In this document: positions 26,515 through 35,734 of the stretch, in pieces
Layout of the letters: the number at the start of each line of letters is the position of its first letter
Position numbering within the stretch: the stretch's first letter is position 1
Assembly (NCBI GenBank): GCA_900554695.1
Contig: USHV01000009.1
Span: forward strand, 13,968 to 77,967
Reading direction: 5' to 3'
DNA from: an uncultured Prevotella sp.
Lineage (GTDB): Bacteria > Bacteroidota > Bacteroidia > Bacteroidales > Bacteroidaceae
Length of the DNA stretch: 64,000 bases
Made by a program: the position numbers and the translations under genes
The notes under the pieces: model-generated
Seen by the model: only the letters and a program-made list of their open reading frames with translations
What the model was told of the DNA's origin: nothing
The model's database searches: none

Positions 26515-27852
26515 TTATACAAGATAATCGGCTATGAGCCATCCGTTGTAAGCCCACAGCCAGAGGGTGAGCAGAAGCGTAAGTATGCGTGCACAGCGGC
26601 TGAGCCGTGCGCCGGAGTTCTTAAAGAGGAATGCCGCGGCTATAGGTATGACGAACGCCCAGTGGGCAGCCATGATGTAAACCTCGTTGAGACCGAAGCC
26701 GAAGATGATGTGCATGGTCATGTCGAAGGCAAACCACGACAGGACAAGATGGAGCAGGCGCGAGTGACGGCCGTACCATATTCCGGCGGCGAAAAGCAGC
26801 ACTATGAGTGCCTCGACAACGTAGCTGACAGCCCATCGGTAGCTCACGAACACGGGACGTGTCTGCTGCACGTCCTCGAGAAGATGGTCGCGGTGGAGCT
26901 GGAGCGACTCGCCGAAGAGGTTCTCGGTTATTGATTGCAGGCGCGGAGTGGTCATGTCGCTCCACTCAAGCAGCGGAACGTCCTTCGTCATCGCCTTTCC
27001 GTTCTGCTTCTTTACCCATTCGTCGTGAGCCTTGAACTTGTCGCCGAAGTTCGGATTCTTCTTTTTCAGACTGTCTTCTATCTTCTTTATGTTCTGCGAC
27101 TGCGGCAGAATGATGGCCTGTTGCTGCCAGTAGATGATTCCGGCGAAGAGCAGCAGTGGTATGACAAAGGCCACTACGTAGCGCCACGAGAAGGCTTTGC
27201 GTCCGTTGGTGAAAAGAAGTGACAGACCGGTTTTTACTCCGTTGGACAGCGTCATGCCTGCCGACAGGAAGAAAAGCGTGCCGGTGAGCAATGGCGACAT
27301 GGGCTTGCGCTCCTTCAGTTTTGTGCCGACGATGTATATGGTAGCCACGAGCAGGAACATGGAGATGCCGAAGTGGTCGGGCACCATGGTTGCTATGAGC
27401 ACGTGGGCGAAGCCGTAGAGCATGGCGGTGAGCAGGATGGCGTCGCGCCGTGACAAGCCTGCCAGCTCGCGGAGTATGCGCAGCATGAACACTGATGCGT
27501 AGGTGGCGCAGAACACATTGATTGCCGCGATGAAGAAAACGGCGAAGTTGAAGCCTGTCACTTCCATCAGCCAGCTATTCAGCCAGTATAGAGGCAGCAG
27601 CAGGACGATGTAGAGCGGGTGGCGCAGGGTGGAGTAGTGGATGCGCAGGCACGACACCGCTATGCACGAGAACACGTCGTAGCCCGACATATTGAGGTGA
27701 TTGTAGAATATCGTCCAGAAGCCTCCGTGGGCGCCGATGGTGAATCGGTCGAACTTGCTGTATATCAGAAGACCGTTGAACAGGATGAATACCATCATCG
27801 AAATGAGTGCGAACAGCCGTTCACCTTTTCTTATCTTGAATATTGTTTTCAT
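26515..27852 (-). CDS. polytopic membrane protein, paralog of the next gene upstream (DUF6080-like)
   Basis: 445 residues with about 9-11 hydrophobic helices, and a charged loop near residues 265-310 (KKIEDSLKKKNPNFGDKFKAH). Aligns by eye with the 503-residue neighbour: both start with an ERLFA segment, share RHPL...Y near residue 75, a MVPDHF motif, a LxNGxKT motif, LFGESxQLH and an E-V-Y-I-x-AHW motif near the C terminus. From memory this is the Bacteroidales family named DUF6080. Size, topology and glycan context fit a GT-C-type membrane glycosyltransferase, but this is inference. Confidence 0.7.
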   Translation of the reverse strand: MKTIFKIRKGERLFALISMMVFILFNGLLIYSKFDRFTIGAHGGFWTIFYNHLNMSGYDVFSCIAVSCLRIHYSTLRHPLYIVLLLPLYWLNSWLMEVTGFNFAVFFIAAINVFCATYASVFMLRILRELAGLSRRDAILLTAMLYGFAHVLIATMVPDHFGISMFLLVATIYIVGTKLKERKPMSPLLTGTLFFLSAGMTLSNGVKTGLSLLFTNGRKAFSWRYVVAFVIPLLLFAGIIYWQQQAIILPQSQNIKKIEDSLKKKNPNFGDKFKAHDEWVKKQNGKAMTKDVPLLEWSDMTTPRLQSITENLFGESLQLHRDHLLEDVQQTRPVFVSYRWAVSYVVEALIVLLFAAGIWYGRHSRLLHLVLSWFAFDMTMHIIFGFGLNEVYIMAAHWAFVIPIAAAFLFKNSGARLSRCARILTLLLTLWLWAYNGWLIADYLV

Positions 27853-27880
27853 CTTTTTGACTGTGTTATAAGCGTTTCTT

Positions 27881-29392
27881 TTATAACAGATATGACGCTA
27901 TGAGCGTGATGTTATAGCCCAACAGATAGAACGTGAGCAGGAATACCACGGTGCCGACAGCGCGTCGCAGGCGTCTGCCTGAGGCGGCGAGGATGTATGC
28001 AATGGCTATAGGTATGGCGTATATCCAGTGGGCAGATATTATATATACTTCGTTTATGCCGAAGCCCAAGCCCATGTGCAGGACCATGTCGAGCAGGAAG
28101 TATGACATGACGAGCCACATGAAGCGCGACTGGCGGCCGCACCATATACCAGCGACAAACAGTAGGACGATTATCGCCTCGACTATATAATTGAGCGGAT
28201 TGCTGTAATGCACAATCATAGGACGCTTGCGGAACTCATCCTTCAGCAGGTAGTCTTTGTGCAGCTGGATCGACTCACCGAAGAGATTCTCTACTGCCGA
28301 CATGGTGCGCGATGTGGAGATGTCGGTCCATTTCATGAATTCTCCGTTGCTGATTGGCTTGCCCTGCTTTGCGGTTTTGGGCTTCGCGTCTTTCTTCTGC
28401 GCCGGTTTTGTGGCGGCGGAAGCAGTCGTGTCGCTGTGTGTTGAGGCTGTGTCGCGTTTTGCGGCGGCCGTATCACCGGGCGACGCGACTTTTATCGTTG
28501 CCTGTGCCATGGCTTTCTGCTCCTTCTGCAGCTGCGCTTCCTTTTGCTTTTGTGCTGCTTCTTTCTTGGCTTTCAGTTTAGCCTTCGCCTCGTTGCGTGC
28601 CATGTCGCGCGGCCATACTATCTTGTCATACTCCAGACGACTGCATGTCCACAGCAGCGCCGAAGGCACTATCACCGCCAGGAGAATATAGCGCAGACGG
28701 AAGAAATGGCGGCCGTTGACAAACAGGGAAGCCATGAATGTCTTCAGACCATTGTTGAGCGACGTGCCGGCGGTGAGCAGAAAGAGCACTATGGTGTGCC
28801 ATGCGTCCATGCGTCGGCCGCTTTTCATCCACTGCCCTGACAGGTGAAGGGTGAGCAGAATGAGCATCATTGAGATGATGAAATGGTCGGGAACCATTGA
28901 CGAAAGCATGACAAACGCGAATGAATAGCAGAACAACGACAGGAGCGAGGCAAGGTTGTTGCTCAGTCCTACTATGTCGCGCAGTATGCGGCGGAGGAAT
29001 ATCATGGCGTAGAAACCGAAGAAAATCTGTATCGCCGCTACGATGAATATGGCGCAGTTGATGCCTGTCAGTTTCATCAGTAGCTGGTTTATGAGATACG
29101 GCACGTACATGTAGAACGCCAGAAGCGGATGGCGATAGACGTTGTAACCGGCCGTCCAGTCGCTCACCACGGAATAGGTGATTGGATCGAAACCCGATAT
29201 CTGGAAGTTGCGGATGAACAATGGCCAATAATATTTGACCATAGGAGTGAACTTGTCGAAGTATCTTATGATGACAAGTGAGTTGAGTGCTACGAGCAGA
29301 AACAGCATTATCGCTGCGAAAAGACGCTCTTCGCGGCGCAGTCCGAATATGCGTGAAGCCGCCTTTATTAGTCTGTTGTCTTTCAGTTTCAT
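27881..29392 (-). CDS. polytopic membrane protein with Lys/Ala-rich insert (DUF6080-like)
   Basis: 503 residues, about 10 membrane helices. It is a tandem paralog of the 445-residue gene 28 bases downstream (same ERLFA, RHPLLAFYMY, MVPDHF, LNNGLKTF, LFGESIQLH and EVYIISAHW segments). It differs by an insert near residues 270-355 rich in Lys, Ala and Gln, then Thr, Ser and Lys (KAKLKAKKEAAQKQKEAQ...), a likely extracytoplasmic coiled-coil stalk. The RHPLL...Y segment recalls GT-C enzymes that use polyprenyl-phosphate sugars. A UbiA/GtrA module lies directly upstream in the same direction. Confidence 0.7.
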   Translation of the reverse strand: MKLKDNRLIKAASRIFGLRREERLFAAIMLFLLVALNSLVIIRYFDKFTPMVKYYWPLFIRNFQISGFDPITYSVVSDWTAGYNVYRHPLLAFYMYVPYLINQLLMKLTGINCAIFIVAAIQIFFGFYAMIFLRRILRDIVGLSNNLASLLSLFCYSFAFVMLSSMVPDHFIISMMLILLTLHLSGQWMKSGRRMDAWHTIVLFLLTAGTSLNNGLKTFMASLFVNGRHFFRLRYILLAVIVPSALLWTCSRLEYDKIVWPRDMARNEAKAKLKAKKEAAQKQKEAQLQKEQKAMAQATIKVASPGDTAAAKRDTASTHSDTTASAATKPAQKKDAKPKTAKQGKPISNGEFMKWTDISTSRTMSAVENLFGESIQLHKDYLLKDEFRKRPMIVHYSNPLNYIVEAIIVLLFVAGIWCGRQSRFMWLVMSYFLLDMVLHMGLGFGINEVYIISAHWIYAIPIAIAYILAASGRRLRRAVGTVVFLLTFYLLGYNITLIASYLL

Positions 29393-29448
29393 CTTTTTGA
29401 TGTTGCTTCAGAATTGTGTTGACGATGTATCAAAATTATTGTCGTGTC

Positions 29449-29734
29449 GCGACAAAGCCTTTCCGACGTCGCGATAAAGGCTGTATTAGCCTCTGATAAA
29501 GTTTTTTTCAGTCTCTCATAAAGACTTTTTCGGGGTATGATAACGCCTTTTTAAACCTCGGATAAAACCTTTTTTAGTCTCTGATAAATACTTTTTCAGT
29601 GCGCGATAAAAGCTTTTTTATCTTCTCATAAAGCCTGTATTGAGATGTGATAGAGCCTTTCCTGCAGTGCGATGGGATTGGCCTTGAGACTAATCGGAAC
29701 GATTATCGTGTCGCGACGCTTATGTCTTATTTCT
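29449..29734. repeat. 22-bp tandem array, 13 units, core GATAAAGCCTTTTTCAG
   Basis: Units begin every 22 bases from 29449 to 29713 with no slip. Ten of the first eleven keep ATAA/ATAG or ACAA at positions 4-8 followed by T-rich DNA. The array is flanked in register by a direct repeat: TTATTGTCGTGTCGCGAC ending at 29452, and GATTATCGTGTCGCGAC ending at 29716, exactly 264 bp (12 x 22) apart. Several units are dyads with matching changes in both arms (CTGA...TCAG, CTCA...TGAG). It fills the gap 29393-29726 between two same-strand genes and runs into the end of the GtrA gene. Confidence 0.9.
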
Positions 29735-30131
29735 TCATGAAGAACCTTACGAGCAGGAAATTCACGGGTACGCAGATGGCGAACATGGGAATAGGTGCCC
29801 AGTGTTTGCTCACTCCGAGATGGATGAAAAGATTCAGCGTCACCATCTGCAGGACATAGTTTACGGCGTGTGCGGCTATGAATCCGGCGCCGTGGCGTGC
29901 GTTTGCCTCCACACGGAAGGTGAAACGGGTGGTAGCTATGAAGTTGAACGCGAAGCTGACGATGTAGCCTATGGTCATGGCGGACGTCGGACTGACGAGC
30001 ATCAGCAGCAGAGCATATACGCCGTATTGTATTGCCGTGGCGGTTGCACCCACTATGCCGAACCGCAGTATCTCGTTCAGTCGTTCGCGTCGGCTACTGT
30101 TCGAATGGTTTGTAGAATCGTTCGTCTGCAT
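29727..30131 (-). CDS. GtrA-family membrane protein
   Basis: 134 residues from the ATG at 30131; an upstream start at 30173 is possible but overlaps the previous gene further. Four membrane helices; RFGIVGATATAIQYGVYALLL and the SFAFNFIATTRFTF motif are diagnostic of GtrA. GtrA proteins are small polyprenyl-phosphate-sugar flippases or accessory proteins (in mycobacteria one works with decaprenylphosphoryl-arabinose synthesis). Its start overlaps the HAD gene by 38 bases, so the pair is translationally coupled. Confidence 0.88.
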   Translation of the reverse strand: MQTNDSTNHSNSSRRERLNEILRFGIVGATATAIQYGVYALLLMLVSPTSAMTIGYIVSFAFNFIATTRFTFRVEANARHGAGFIAAHAVNYVLQMVTLNLFIHLGVSKHWAPIPMFAICVPVNFLLVRFFMKK

Positions 30132-30729
30132 AATCAAAGAGTTCTTTGTCGCCCCGGCTGTCGCCGTAGGCAATGATGTGAAGACTGTCGCGGTCGGTCA
30201 GAACGGCTTTCAGACGGCGCACTTTTTCCTTGCCGTAGCAGTTGGGAGTGGCGAATCGTCCGGTGATGAGCCCGTCTTTCACCTCAGCCTGCGTGGCTAT
30301 CACCCTCACACGGCCGGCTCCGAAGCGGTTGTTGAAGAATGGTTCGACCCATTTGCCGATGCTTGCCGTCACCACACAGACCCTTTCGCCCTTTGCCAGA
30401 GCGTCGCCTATGTGCTGCATTGCCGCCGGCCGGAGTATCTCGGCACATTCGTTTGCGAAGTCATTACATATCTTGTCGAACTGCGCCACCGGCATTCCCT
30501 TGAATAGATGGGCGAAGAGACGCTCCTTCACAGAGCCTCCGTCGATGAGCCGCAGCTTCATCATCACGAGCAGCGGACTATAGCGCAGCAGTCCTGTCAT
30601 GAGCGCAAGGTCGCCCTTCGCGTGTCTTATGAAGGCGATGAGCGAGTCGCTTGACGTTATCGTTCCGTCGAAATCGAGGACGTGTATCCTTGTTTTCGGC
30701 TCATTCAAATCCTTTTTTACAGATGTCAT
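30094..30729 (-). CDS. HAD-IB phosphatase (SerB-like), candidate polyprenyl-phosphoribose phosphatase
   Basis: 211 residues. Motif I is HVLDFDGTITSSDS, motif II is CVVTASIGKWVEPF, and motif IV is IIAYGDSRGDKELFDYAD, the HAD-IB arrangement of phosphoserine phosphatase-like enzymes. HAD-IB domains are often found next to or fused with UbiA prenyltransferases in bacteria. Located 7 bases after the UbiA gene and overlapping gtrA, it most likely removes the 5-phosphate from a polyprenyl-phosphoryl-pentose phosphate. That substrate is inferred from context. Confidence 0.85.
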   Translation of the reverse strand: MTSVKKDLNEPKTRIHVLDFDGTITSSDSLIAFIRHAKGDLALMTGLLRYSPLLVMMKLRLIDGGSVKERLFAHLFKGMPVAQFDKICNDFANECAEILRPAAMQHIGDALAKGERVCVVTASIGKWVEPFFNNRFGAGRVRVIATQAEVKDGLITGRFATPNCYGKEKVRRLKAVLTDRDSLHIIAYGDSRGDKELFDYADERFYKPFEQ

Positions 30730-30736
30730 CCTGTGT

Positions 30737-31615
30737 TTACAGATAAATCATTATGAGAAACGTGAGTCCCCAGGCAATAAGTATGAACTGCGAGAAGCGG
30801 TCGTGCAGTATCACCTTCGTAGGGTCGCCGCTTTTCTTGTCTACCACCGTTATCTGTATGTAGCGCAGCAGTCCCAGCAACACGAACACCGATGTGAGAT
30901 ACAGATTGTCCGTTCCGAATTGTCGGGTGACCTCAGGCGACACGGTGTACATGATGTAGCATACGAGCGTTACTGACGCCGTTATGGTGATGGCCTGGTT
31001 GATGAAGGTGAGGTTGTAGCGCGTAGTGTTCTTCCGCGGAGCCTCTCCGGTCTCGTTCATCCGTATCACGTCGTCGCGCCTTTTGGCGAAAGAGAGGAAC
31101 AGCGTGAGCAGGAATGTCATCAGAACAATCCATTTGCTCAGCATTATCTCGCCTACGATACCGCCTGCGAGGATGCGCAGCACGAATCCGAATGCCACGA
31201 TGCACACGTCGATTATGGCATACTGTTTCAGTCGCGAGCAATAAGCCAGGTTGAGGACATAATAGAACACCAGCACAGCCATGGCCGAAGGCATCACCGG
31301 AGCGGGCAGTGTGAGCGCCGTGCAGATGCTCAGTATGAACGTGATGGCCATAATCCTGTAGCCCGTACCCACCGATACCGTGCCTGCGGCTATCGGTCGG
31401 TGGCACTTCTCCGGGTGGTTGCGGTCGTCGTCGGCATCCACTATGTCGTTGTAGCAATATATCGACGACGCGGTGAAACCGAACGCCACGAACATTATCA
31501 GACCGTTTATGAGCATCTCTGTGTCGAACAGTTCGCTGCTGAAGAACATCGGGATAAAGACGAACAGGTTCTTTATCCATTGCTGCGGACGGATGAGTTT
31601 CAGAATCTCTTTCAT
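30737..31615 (-). CDS. UbiA-superfamily prenyltransferase (decaprenyl-phosphate phosphoribosyltransferase-like)
   Basis: 292 residues, 8-9 membrane helices. N terminus LIRPQQWIKNLFVFIPMFFS and the first Asp-rich motif YCYNDIVDADDDRNHPEK are the signature of the phosphoribosyltransferase branch of UbiA (Rv3806c-like), rather than the ubiquinone branch. The second motif includes FAKRRDDVIRMNE. The reaction would be transfer of ribose 5-phosphate from PRPP onto polyprenyl phosphate. With the HAD phosphatase and GtrA it makes a compact module for a lipid-linked pentose donor. Confidence 0.88.
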   Translation of the reverse strand: MKEILKLIRPQQWIKNLFVFIPMFFSSELFDTEMLINGLIMFVAFGFTASSIYCYNDIVDADDDRNHPEKCHRPIAAGTVSVGTGYRIMAITFILSICTALTLPAPVMPSAMAVLVFYYVLNLAYCSRLKQYAIIDVCIVAFGFVLRILAGGIVGEIMLSKWIVLMTFLLTLFLSFAKRRDDVIRMNETGEAPRKNTTRYNLTFINQAITITASVTLVCYIMYTVSPEVTRQFGTDNLYLTSVFVLLGLLRYIQITVVDKKSGDPTKVILHDRFSQFILIAWGLTFLIMIYL

Positions 31616-31649
31616 ATAAGCAGATGTGTATTCTTTGTTTTCTATTATC

Positions 31650-32702
31650 TTATTTGCCTTTTGCCGGCAGCAGCAAGCGTACTATGGGCGACGCTATGCG
31701 CTGCAGAAGCCATGCCGCCGGAAGCGTTATGGCTGTGGTGAGAAGGAATGTGGGCCAGTAGCCTAGGTGCAGAGGATGAAGATGCACGAGCACGAAGTTG
31801 CTGTGTATGAGATAGCACTCCAGGCTCAGTGCGCCCACTCCGCGCAGCAGGGCGTTTATCTTGTCGGGCGTATGGGCCAGCAACTGTGTGAGCAGTATCA
31901 CCGTAGTGAATGTCAGCGGAATGTATATCATTCGCTCGACAAACAGCGGGAACTCGCCGTGCAACGCCTGTTCGAGATACAGACACGTGCCGAACGTCAT
32001 CACAAAAGCCACGATAAGCAGCGACATTGAGCCACGCTGAAGGCTGCGGCGCTCCAAGACAAATTGTCCGGCGTTGATGCCTATGAAGAATATGGGCACG
32101 CGGCTCCAGAATATCTCTATGTGACCGACAGCCGAATGTATGGGCGTCACCCACTGCACCATGACACACCACACCACCATGAGCACCGGCAGCCATCTGA
32201 ATACCGGTCTGTCGCCGATGAGCTTCATGTAAAGCGGCGCGGCTATGTAGAGCGCCATGATTGCCGGTATGTACCAGAACGTCAGTTCGTCGTGCATCCA
32301 GAAGTCGAGGTTTATGGTGATGTCGCCTATCAGGTCGCCCACGCTGCTGCTGTAACGTCCGCGTCCGAGGAAGTCGGGCACGTAGAAAAGGCACGCCATG
32401 ATGAACCATGCCGGGAATATGCGGGCGAAGCGTCGGGTGTAGAATCTGCGCAGGCCGGGATTGCGTGTCCATGCGAACCACAGTCCGACACCGCTCAGAA
32501 ACAGGAATATATCCACTCCCACGTTGCCGCAGCGGTGGAGTCCGAAGAACGGATCGTCGCGTCTCACCCATACGTGGAACAGTATGATGAAGAGCATCGC
32601 CAGCCCCATGAGCTCGCCTCTGAAGCGGCTTATGTCTGCCAGACACAGAATTCCTGCGTCCGTTCCGCCTGTATTTTCCTGACTGTTTGAGTTTGAATAC
32701 AT
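31650..32702 (-). CDS. acyltransferase family 3 membrane protein
   Basis: 350 residues, about 10 membrane helices. Family features: RFRGELMGLAMLFIILFHVWVRR with the conserved Arg and His of Acyl_transf_3, then FLFLSGVGLWFAWTRN. Such proteins O-acetylate sugars at the inner membrane. Tandem paralog of the next gene upstream; likely decorates the glycan built by this cluster. Confidence 0.85.
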   Translation of the reverse strand: MYSNSNSQENTGGTDAGILCLADISRFRGELMGLAMLFIILFHVWVRRDDPFFGLHRCGNVGVDIFLFLSGVGLWFAWTRNPGLRRFYTRRFARIFPAWFIMACLFYVPDFLGRGRYSSSVGDLIGDITINLDFWMHDELTFWYIPAIMALYIAAPLYMKLIGDRPVFRWLPVLMVVWCVMVQWVTPIHSAVGHIEIFWSRVPIFFIGINAGQFVLERRSLQRGSMSLLIVAFVMTFGTCLYLEQALHGEFPLFVERMIYIPLTFTTVILLTQLLAHTPDKINALLRGVGALSLECYLIHSNFVLVHLHPLHLGYWPTFLLTTAITLPAAWLLQRIASPIVRLLLPAKGK

Positions 32703-32742
32703 CTTCAGAATATGTTTTTACGCCTTTGGGCAGTGCGTGCCG

Positions 32743-33795
32743 TCAGCGTGTTTTCACCATTTTGATGATAATCTTTGTCGCCCATGCCAAAGCCACGCAG
32801 GCTATGATGTAGAGCAGCAATCCGGTATATACGTCGCCGCGGCGGCTGATGTCGATGAATATCTTGCGTGCCACGGGATGTATGACGAACAGCGCGGCAG
32901 AGAGCTTTCCCAGATGCGAGAGCTTGATGTTGGCATATACGGGCAGCAGCTTCACCGTTCCCACGGCGGCGGAGCATACGAACAGCGGTGCCCACAGCCA
33001 TGTCTGGAAGTTCAGACCGAAGACAATCACGGCGATGTATGATATTATCGTCATGCCGACCCAGAACGCATGAGACATCGGACGGCCGTATCTGGCGTAT
33101 AGAAGTCCGGCGCAGAAGGGCAGCATGCTGCCTATGAAGTTGTAGCGCAGACGGTTGAGCGTCTCACCCTGAGGGGCGCACACCACCTGCAGACCCCAAC
33201 AAACTACCACTACGGCCACTGCCGTAAGCCAGCCCTTGCGCCTTAGCAGTAGTATGTAAACGGCATAGACCTGGAGCATCAGACCGAAGAACCAGTATGG
33301 TCCGGGCCATATCACTTTGTCAGGGTTGGGCATGAGGTTGTTGAGCATCACCAGTTGTCCGATGATGTCGGGCACGGCATAGTGGTGTGAGCCGGGCGTT
33401 ATGGCGTCCACCATTATGAATATGGCGAAGCCGACAATCATCATGTCGAACAGCTTATGGAAGTGTGTGCGCATGAACGACATCTTGCTCGGTATCGGCA
33501 CATGCGGTGTGTGCTCATATTTTGCCACCAGTCCGTAGGCACTCAGAAACAGGAACACCGGCACGCCGTAGTGTCCGAAGAACGACAGCAGATGCACCGG
33601 CAGGTTCATGTCGGGTTGGAAGAGCGCATTCATCAGTCCCAGACTGCGCCCCTTGTCAAATGTATATTCATTCTCTTTCACGGCGAATCCCAGCCAGTGG
33701 CAGTAGTTGTGGAGCACGATGCCTGCGATGGCTATTGCCCGTAGAGCCGAACATTCGGTGCGCGAAAGCAGTTGGTCGTTATTTATTTTCAGCAT
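32743..33795 (-). CDS. acyltransferase family 3 membrane protein (paralog)
   Basis: 350 residues, about 10 membrane helices. ECSALRAIAIAGIVLHNYCHW carries the conserved Arg and His, and YGVPVFLFLSAYGLVAKYE follows as in the family. It has the same length and arrangement as the downstream paralog but low identity, so the two probably act on different positions or sugars. 40 bases separate them. Confidence 0.85.
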   Translation of the reverse strand: MLKINNDQLLSRTECSALRAIAIAGIVLHNYCHWLGFAVKENEYTFDKGRSLGLMNALFQPDMNLPVHLLSFFGHYGVPVFLFLSAYGLVAKYEHTPHVPIPSKMSFMRTHFHKLFDMMIVGFAIFIMVDAITPGSHHYAVPDIIGQLVMLNNLMPNPDKVIWPGPYWFFGLMLQVYAVYILLLRRKGWLTAVAVVVVCWGLQVVCAPQGETLNRLRYNFIGSMLPFCAGLLYARYGRPMSHAFWVGMTIISYIAVIVFGLNFQTWLWAPLFVCSAAVGTVKLLPVYANIKLSHLGKLSAALFVIHPVARKIFIDISRRGDVYTGLLLYIIACVALAWATKIIIKMVKTR

Positions 33796-33864
33796 ATTCA
33801 GTTTGTGGTTGTTTGTTCTTTTGCCCGTCGTCCGCCTATGGTGGCGCCGCGTGCGGGCTTATTG

Positions 33865-35709
33865 TCAGATGCCTTTCAGCTTGTCGTAGTCGGTCGTTCC
33901 CTTGAGCAGTCGCGGCCTTGTCTCGTCGTAGTCGGGCGAAATCAGGTCGTACTTGCTGTTGTAACACGGTGCCGATATGCCCGCCAGGTCGAATAGCAGG
34001 TGCGGCAGGGCGTCGGTCATGAACCGTCGGTTGCGTGCCTGCACAATGGCCTTGAATACTTCGGGACGTCGGCGCGCGTATTTCGGTGAGCACCATATCC
34101 AGAACGGGATGTCGAACTCGGCGTGTGCCAGGCGTGCATCTATCTCAGCCGAGTGCATGCGGCAGAAGAAGTGCATGTCGCCTTCGTAACATTCCTCGCC
34201 GTGGTCGGGCATGTATATTACGATGGCATCCTCGTGCTCGAATCGGTCCACGATGCAGTCCACCACAGAGTCGTTGTAAAGCACGGCGTTGTCGTAGTCG
34301 GCAAGGATGCGCCGTTCCCTCGCGTCGAGGTTGGGTTTCAGCTCCTTGTAGTCGTCGCCCTTGAAGTGTTTGCGGTCCTTCGGACTGCGCTGGCGGTAGC
34401 TCACGTGTTGTCCTATGAGGTGGAAAATTATGAGATTGTTCTCTCCTCCCTGTCCTTTCAGCTGGTCGTAGTCCTCGAGCAGACCCTCGTCGTAGGTGTG
34501 AAGCCTGTCGTTGCGCGTGTCGAACTGCGCGGCGCTGAGCGTCGGGTTGTTGAGGAAAAATCCGCCGCTGAAGTCATAGACGGCCTCGCGTGCCTTGGGC
34601 AGGAACTGGTTGGTGAGGAACGTCACGTGGTAGCCCGCCTTGCGGAACACCTCGGTGAACAACGGATAGTCGCACCATTCGCCTTTCTGTCCCTCCACAC
34701 GTGTTGAGAATACGTTCTTGAACACGAAGCTCGTCAGGTTGTGTGGTGATACCACATCGGTGAACTTCACGAGCCGTCCCTGGCGTTCCAGCTTCTGCTG
34801 GCGTGGCGTTGTGGGCATGGTGTAGCCGTACATGGCAGAGTGGTGGCGGCTGTAGCTCTCGCCGATGATTAGGACAATGGTCGGACTCTTGTATGAACAG
34901 CTGTCCACCTTCACTTTGTCTATGCCGGCTATGAGCTTGTCTATCTGCTTGGCTGCGAGCGAGTTGGCATACACGCTGAACACGAGGCGGTAGGCGGGAA
35001 GATACAGTTGGGCATGTCCCTGTTCGGTGAGTGTGTGTTCCACCTCGCCGATGTTTGTGCCGCTCATCAGCTTCCATGTGGCCTGTTTGTTGTCTGCCGA
35101 CACTACGGCAGCCCATATCACCATCACCACTATCACGAGTCCGGTCACGGCCTTGGTCATGCTTCTCGACGCGAAGGCCGCTGTCTGTCTGCCGATCTTG
35201 CAGAGTTTCTGCTCAATGTGGTGGGGTATGATGTGTGGAAACTTCAGCCGCAGGGCGGTGAGCACGTGCACTATGAGAAGCAGGAGCACCCATCCCACGC
35301 TGCTCGTTATGACTCCCGGCGATACGCATGAGCGCAGGAACTCGCCGGCCTCGCGCGGATCTGTCTCGCCGACGAGCATGAGCATTGATGGTGTAAGCGT
35401 GGACTGGAACTTCACGAAACAATATACATCGATTACGGATGTGGCGTAGAGAGCCACATAGAGTAAGCCTCTGACCCATCGTCTGACGACAAGAGGCAGG
35501 ATTGACAGCACGATGCACACCACGTAGGTGTCGAGCAGCAGTTCGAGATAAAGATTATCGTAAACCTTGGCTCCGCGGCTGTCGGGCAGCACTGCCCACG
35601 AGCTTACGCATCCGAGTGCATACATGAAGAAGAAAAAAGATGCGTTGGCGCTTATCGGTCTGACAGCTAATGAGAGCGCGTCGCACAGTGCTTTCACAAC
35701 TTTTGGCAT
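33865..35709 (-). CDS. phosphoethanolamine transferase-like (sulfatase-fold) membrane enzyme
   Basis: 614 residues: about five N-terminal membrane helices to residue 230, then a periplasmic alkaline phosphatase/sulfatase domain. Metal and active-site segments are VLIIGESYSRHHSAMYGY, followed by PTTP, then SPHNLTSFVFKNVFS (contains the candidate nucleophile Thr), IFHLIGQHVSYRQR and YMPDHGEECYE. Matches the EptA/Cpt group that transfers phosphoethanolamine from phosphatidylethanolamine to lipid A or heptose; the acceptor here is unknown. It heads the minus-strand operon. The -7 box TAACTTTG is at 35734-35727, leaving a leader of only about 10-15 bases. Confidence 0.85.
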   Translation of the reverse strand: MPKVVKALCDALSLAVRPISANASFFFFMYALGCVSSWAVLPDSRGAKVYDNLYLELLLDTYVVCIVLSILPLVVRRWVRGLLYVALYATSVIDVYCFVKFQSTLTPSMLMLVGETDPREAGEFLRSCVSPGVITSSVGWVLLLLIVHVLTALRLKFPHIIPHHIEQKLCKIGRQTAAFASRSMTKAVTGLVIVVMVIWAAVVSADNKQATWKLMSGTNIGEVEHTLTEQGHAQLYLPAYRLVFSVYANSLAAKQIDKLIAGIDKVKVDSCSYKSPTIVLIIGESYSRHHSAMYGYTMPTTPRQQKLERQGRLVKFTDVVSPHNLTSFVFKNVFSTRVEGQKGEWCDYPLFTEVFRKAGYHVTFLTNQFLPKAREAVYDFSGGFFLNNPTLSAAQFDTRNDRLHTYDEGLLEDYDQLKGQGGENNLIIFHLIGQHVSYRQRSPKDRKHFKGDDYKELKPNLDARERRILADYDNAVLYNDSVVDCIVDRFEHEDAIVIYMPDHGEECYEGDMHFFCRMHSAEIDARLAHAEFDIPFWIWCSPKYARRRPEVFKAIVQARNRRFMTDALPHLLFDLAGISAPCYNSKYDLISPDYDETRPRLLKGTTDYDKLKGI

Positions 35710-35726
35710 GTTTATGGAATTTTTGG

Positions 35727-35734
35727 CAAAGTTA
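35727..35734 (-). promoter_or_regulatory. -7 box of the phosphoethanolamine transferase operon
   Basis: TAACTTTG on the minus strand, 18 bases before the start codon at 35709, giving a very short leader. Confidence 0.65.

Noticed and set aside
29449..29734. CRISPR array
   Set aside because: Units are 22 bp, degenerate and directly adjacent; there are no identical repeats with unique 30-40 bp spacers, and no cas gene is in the window.
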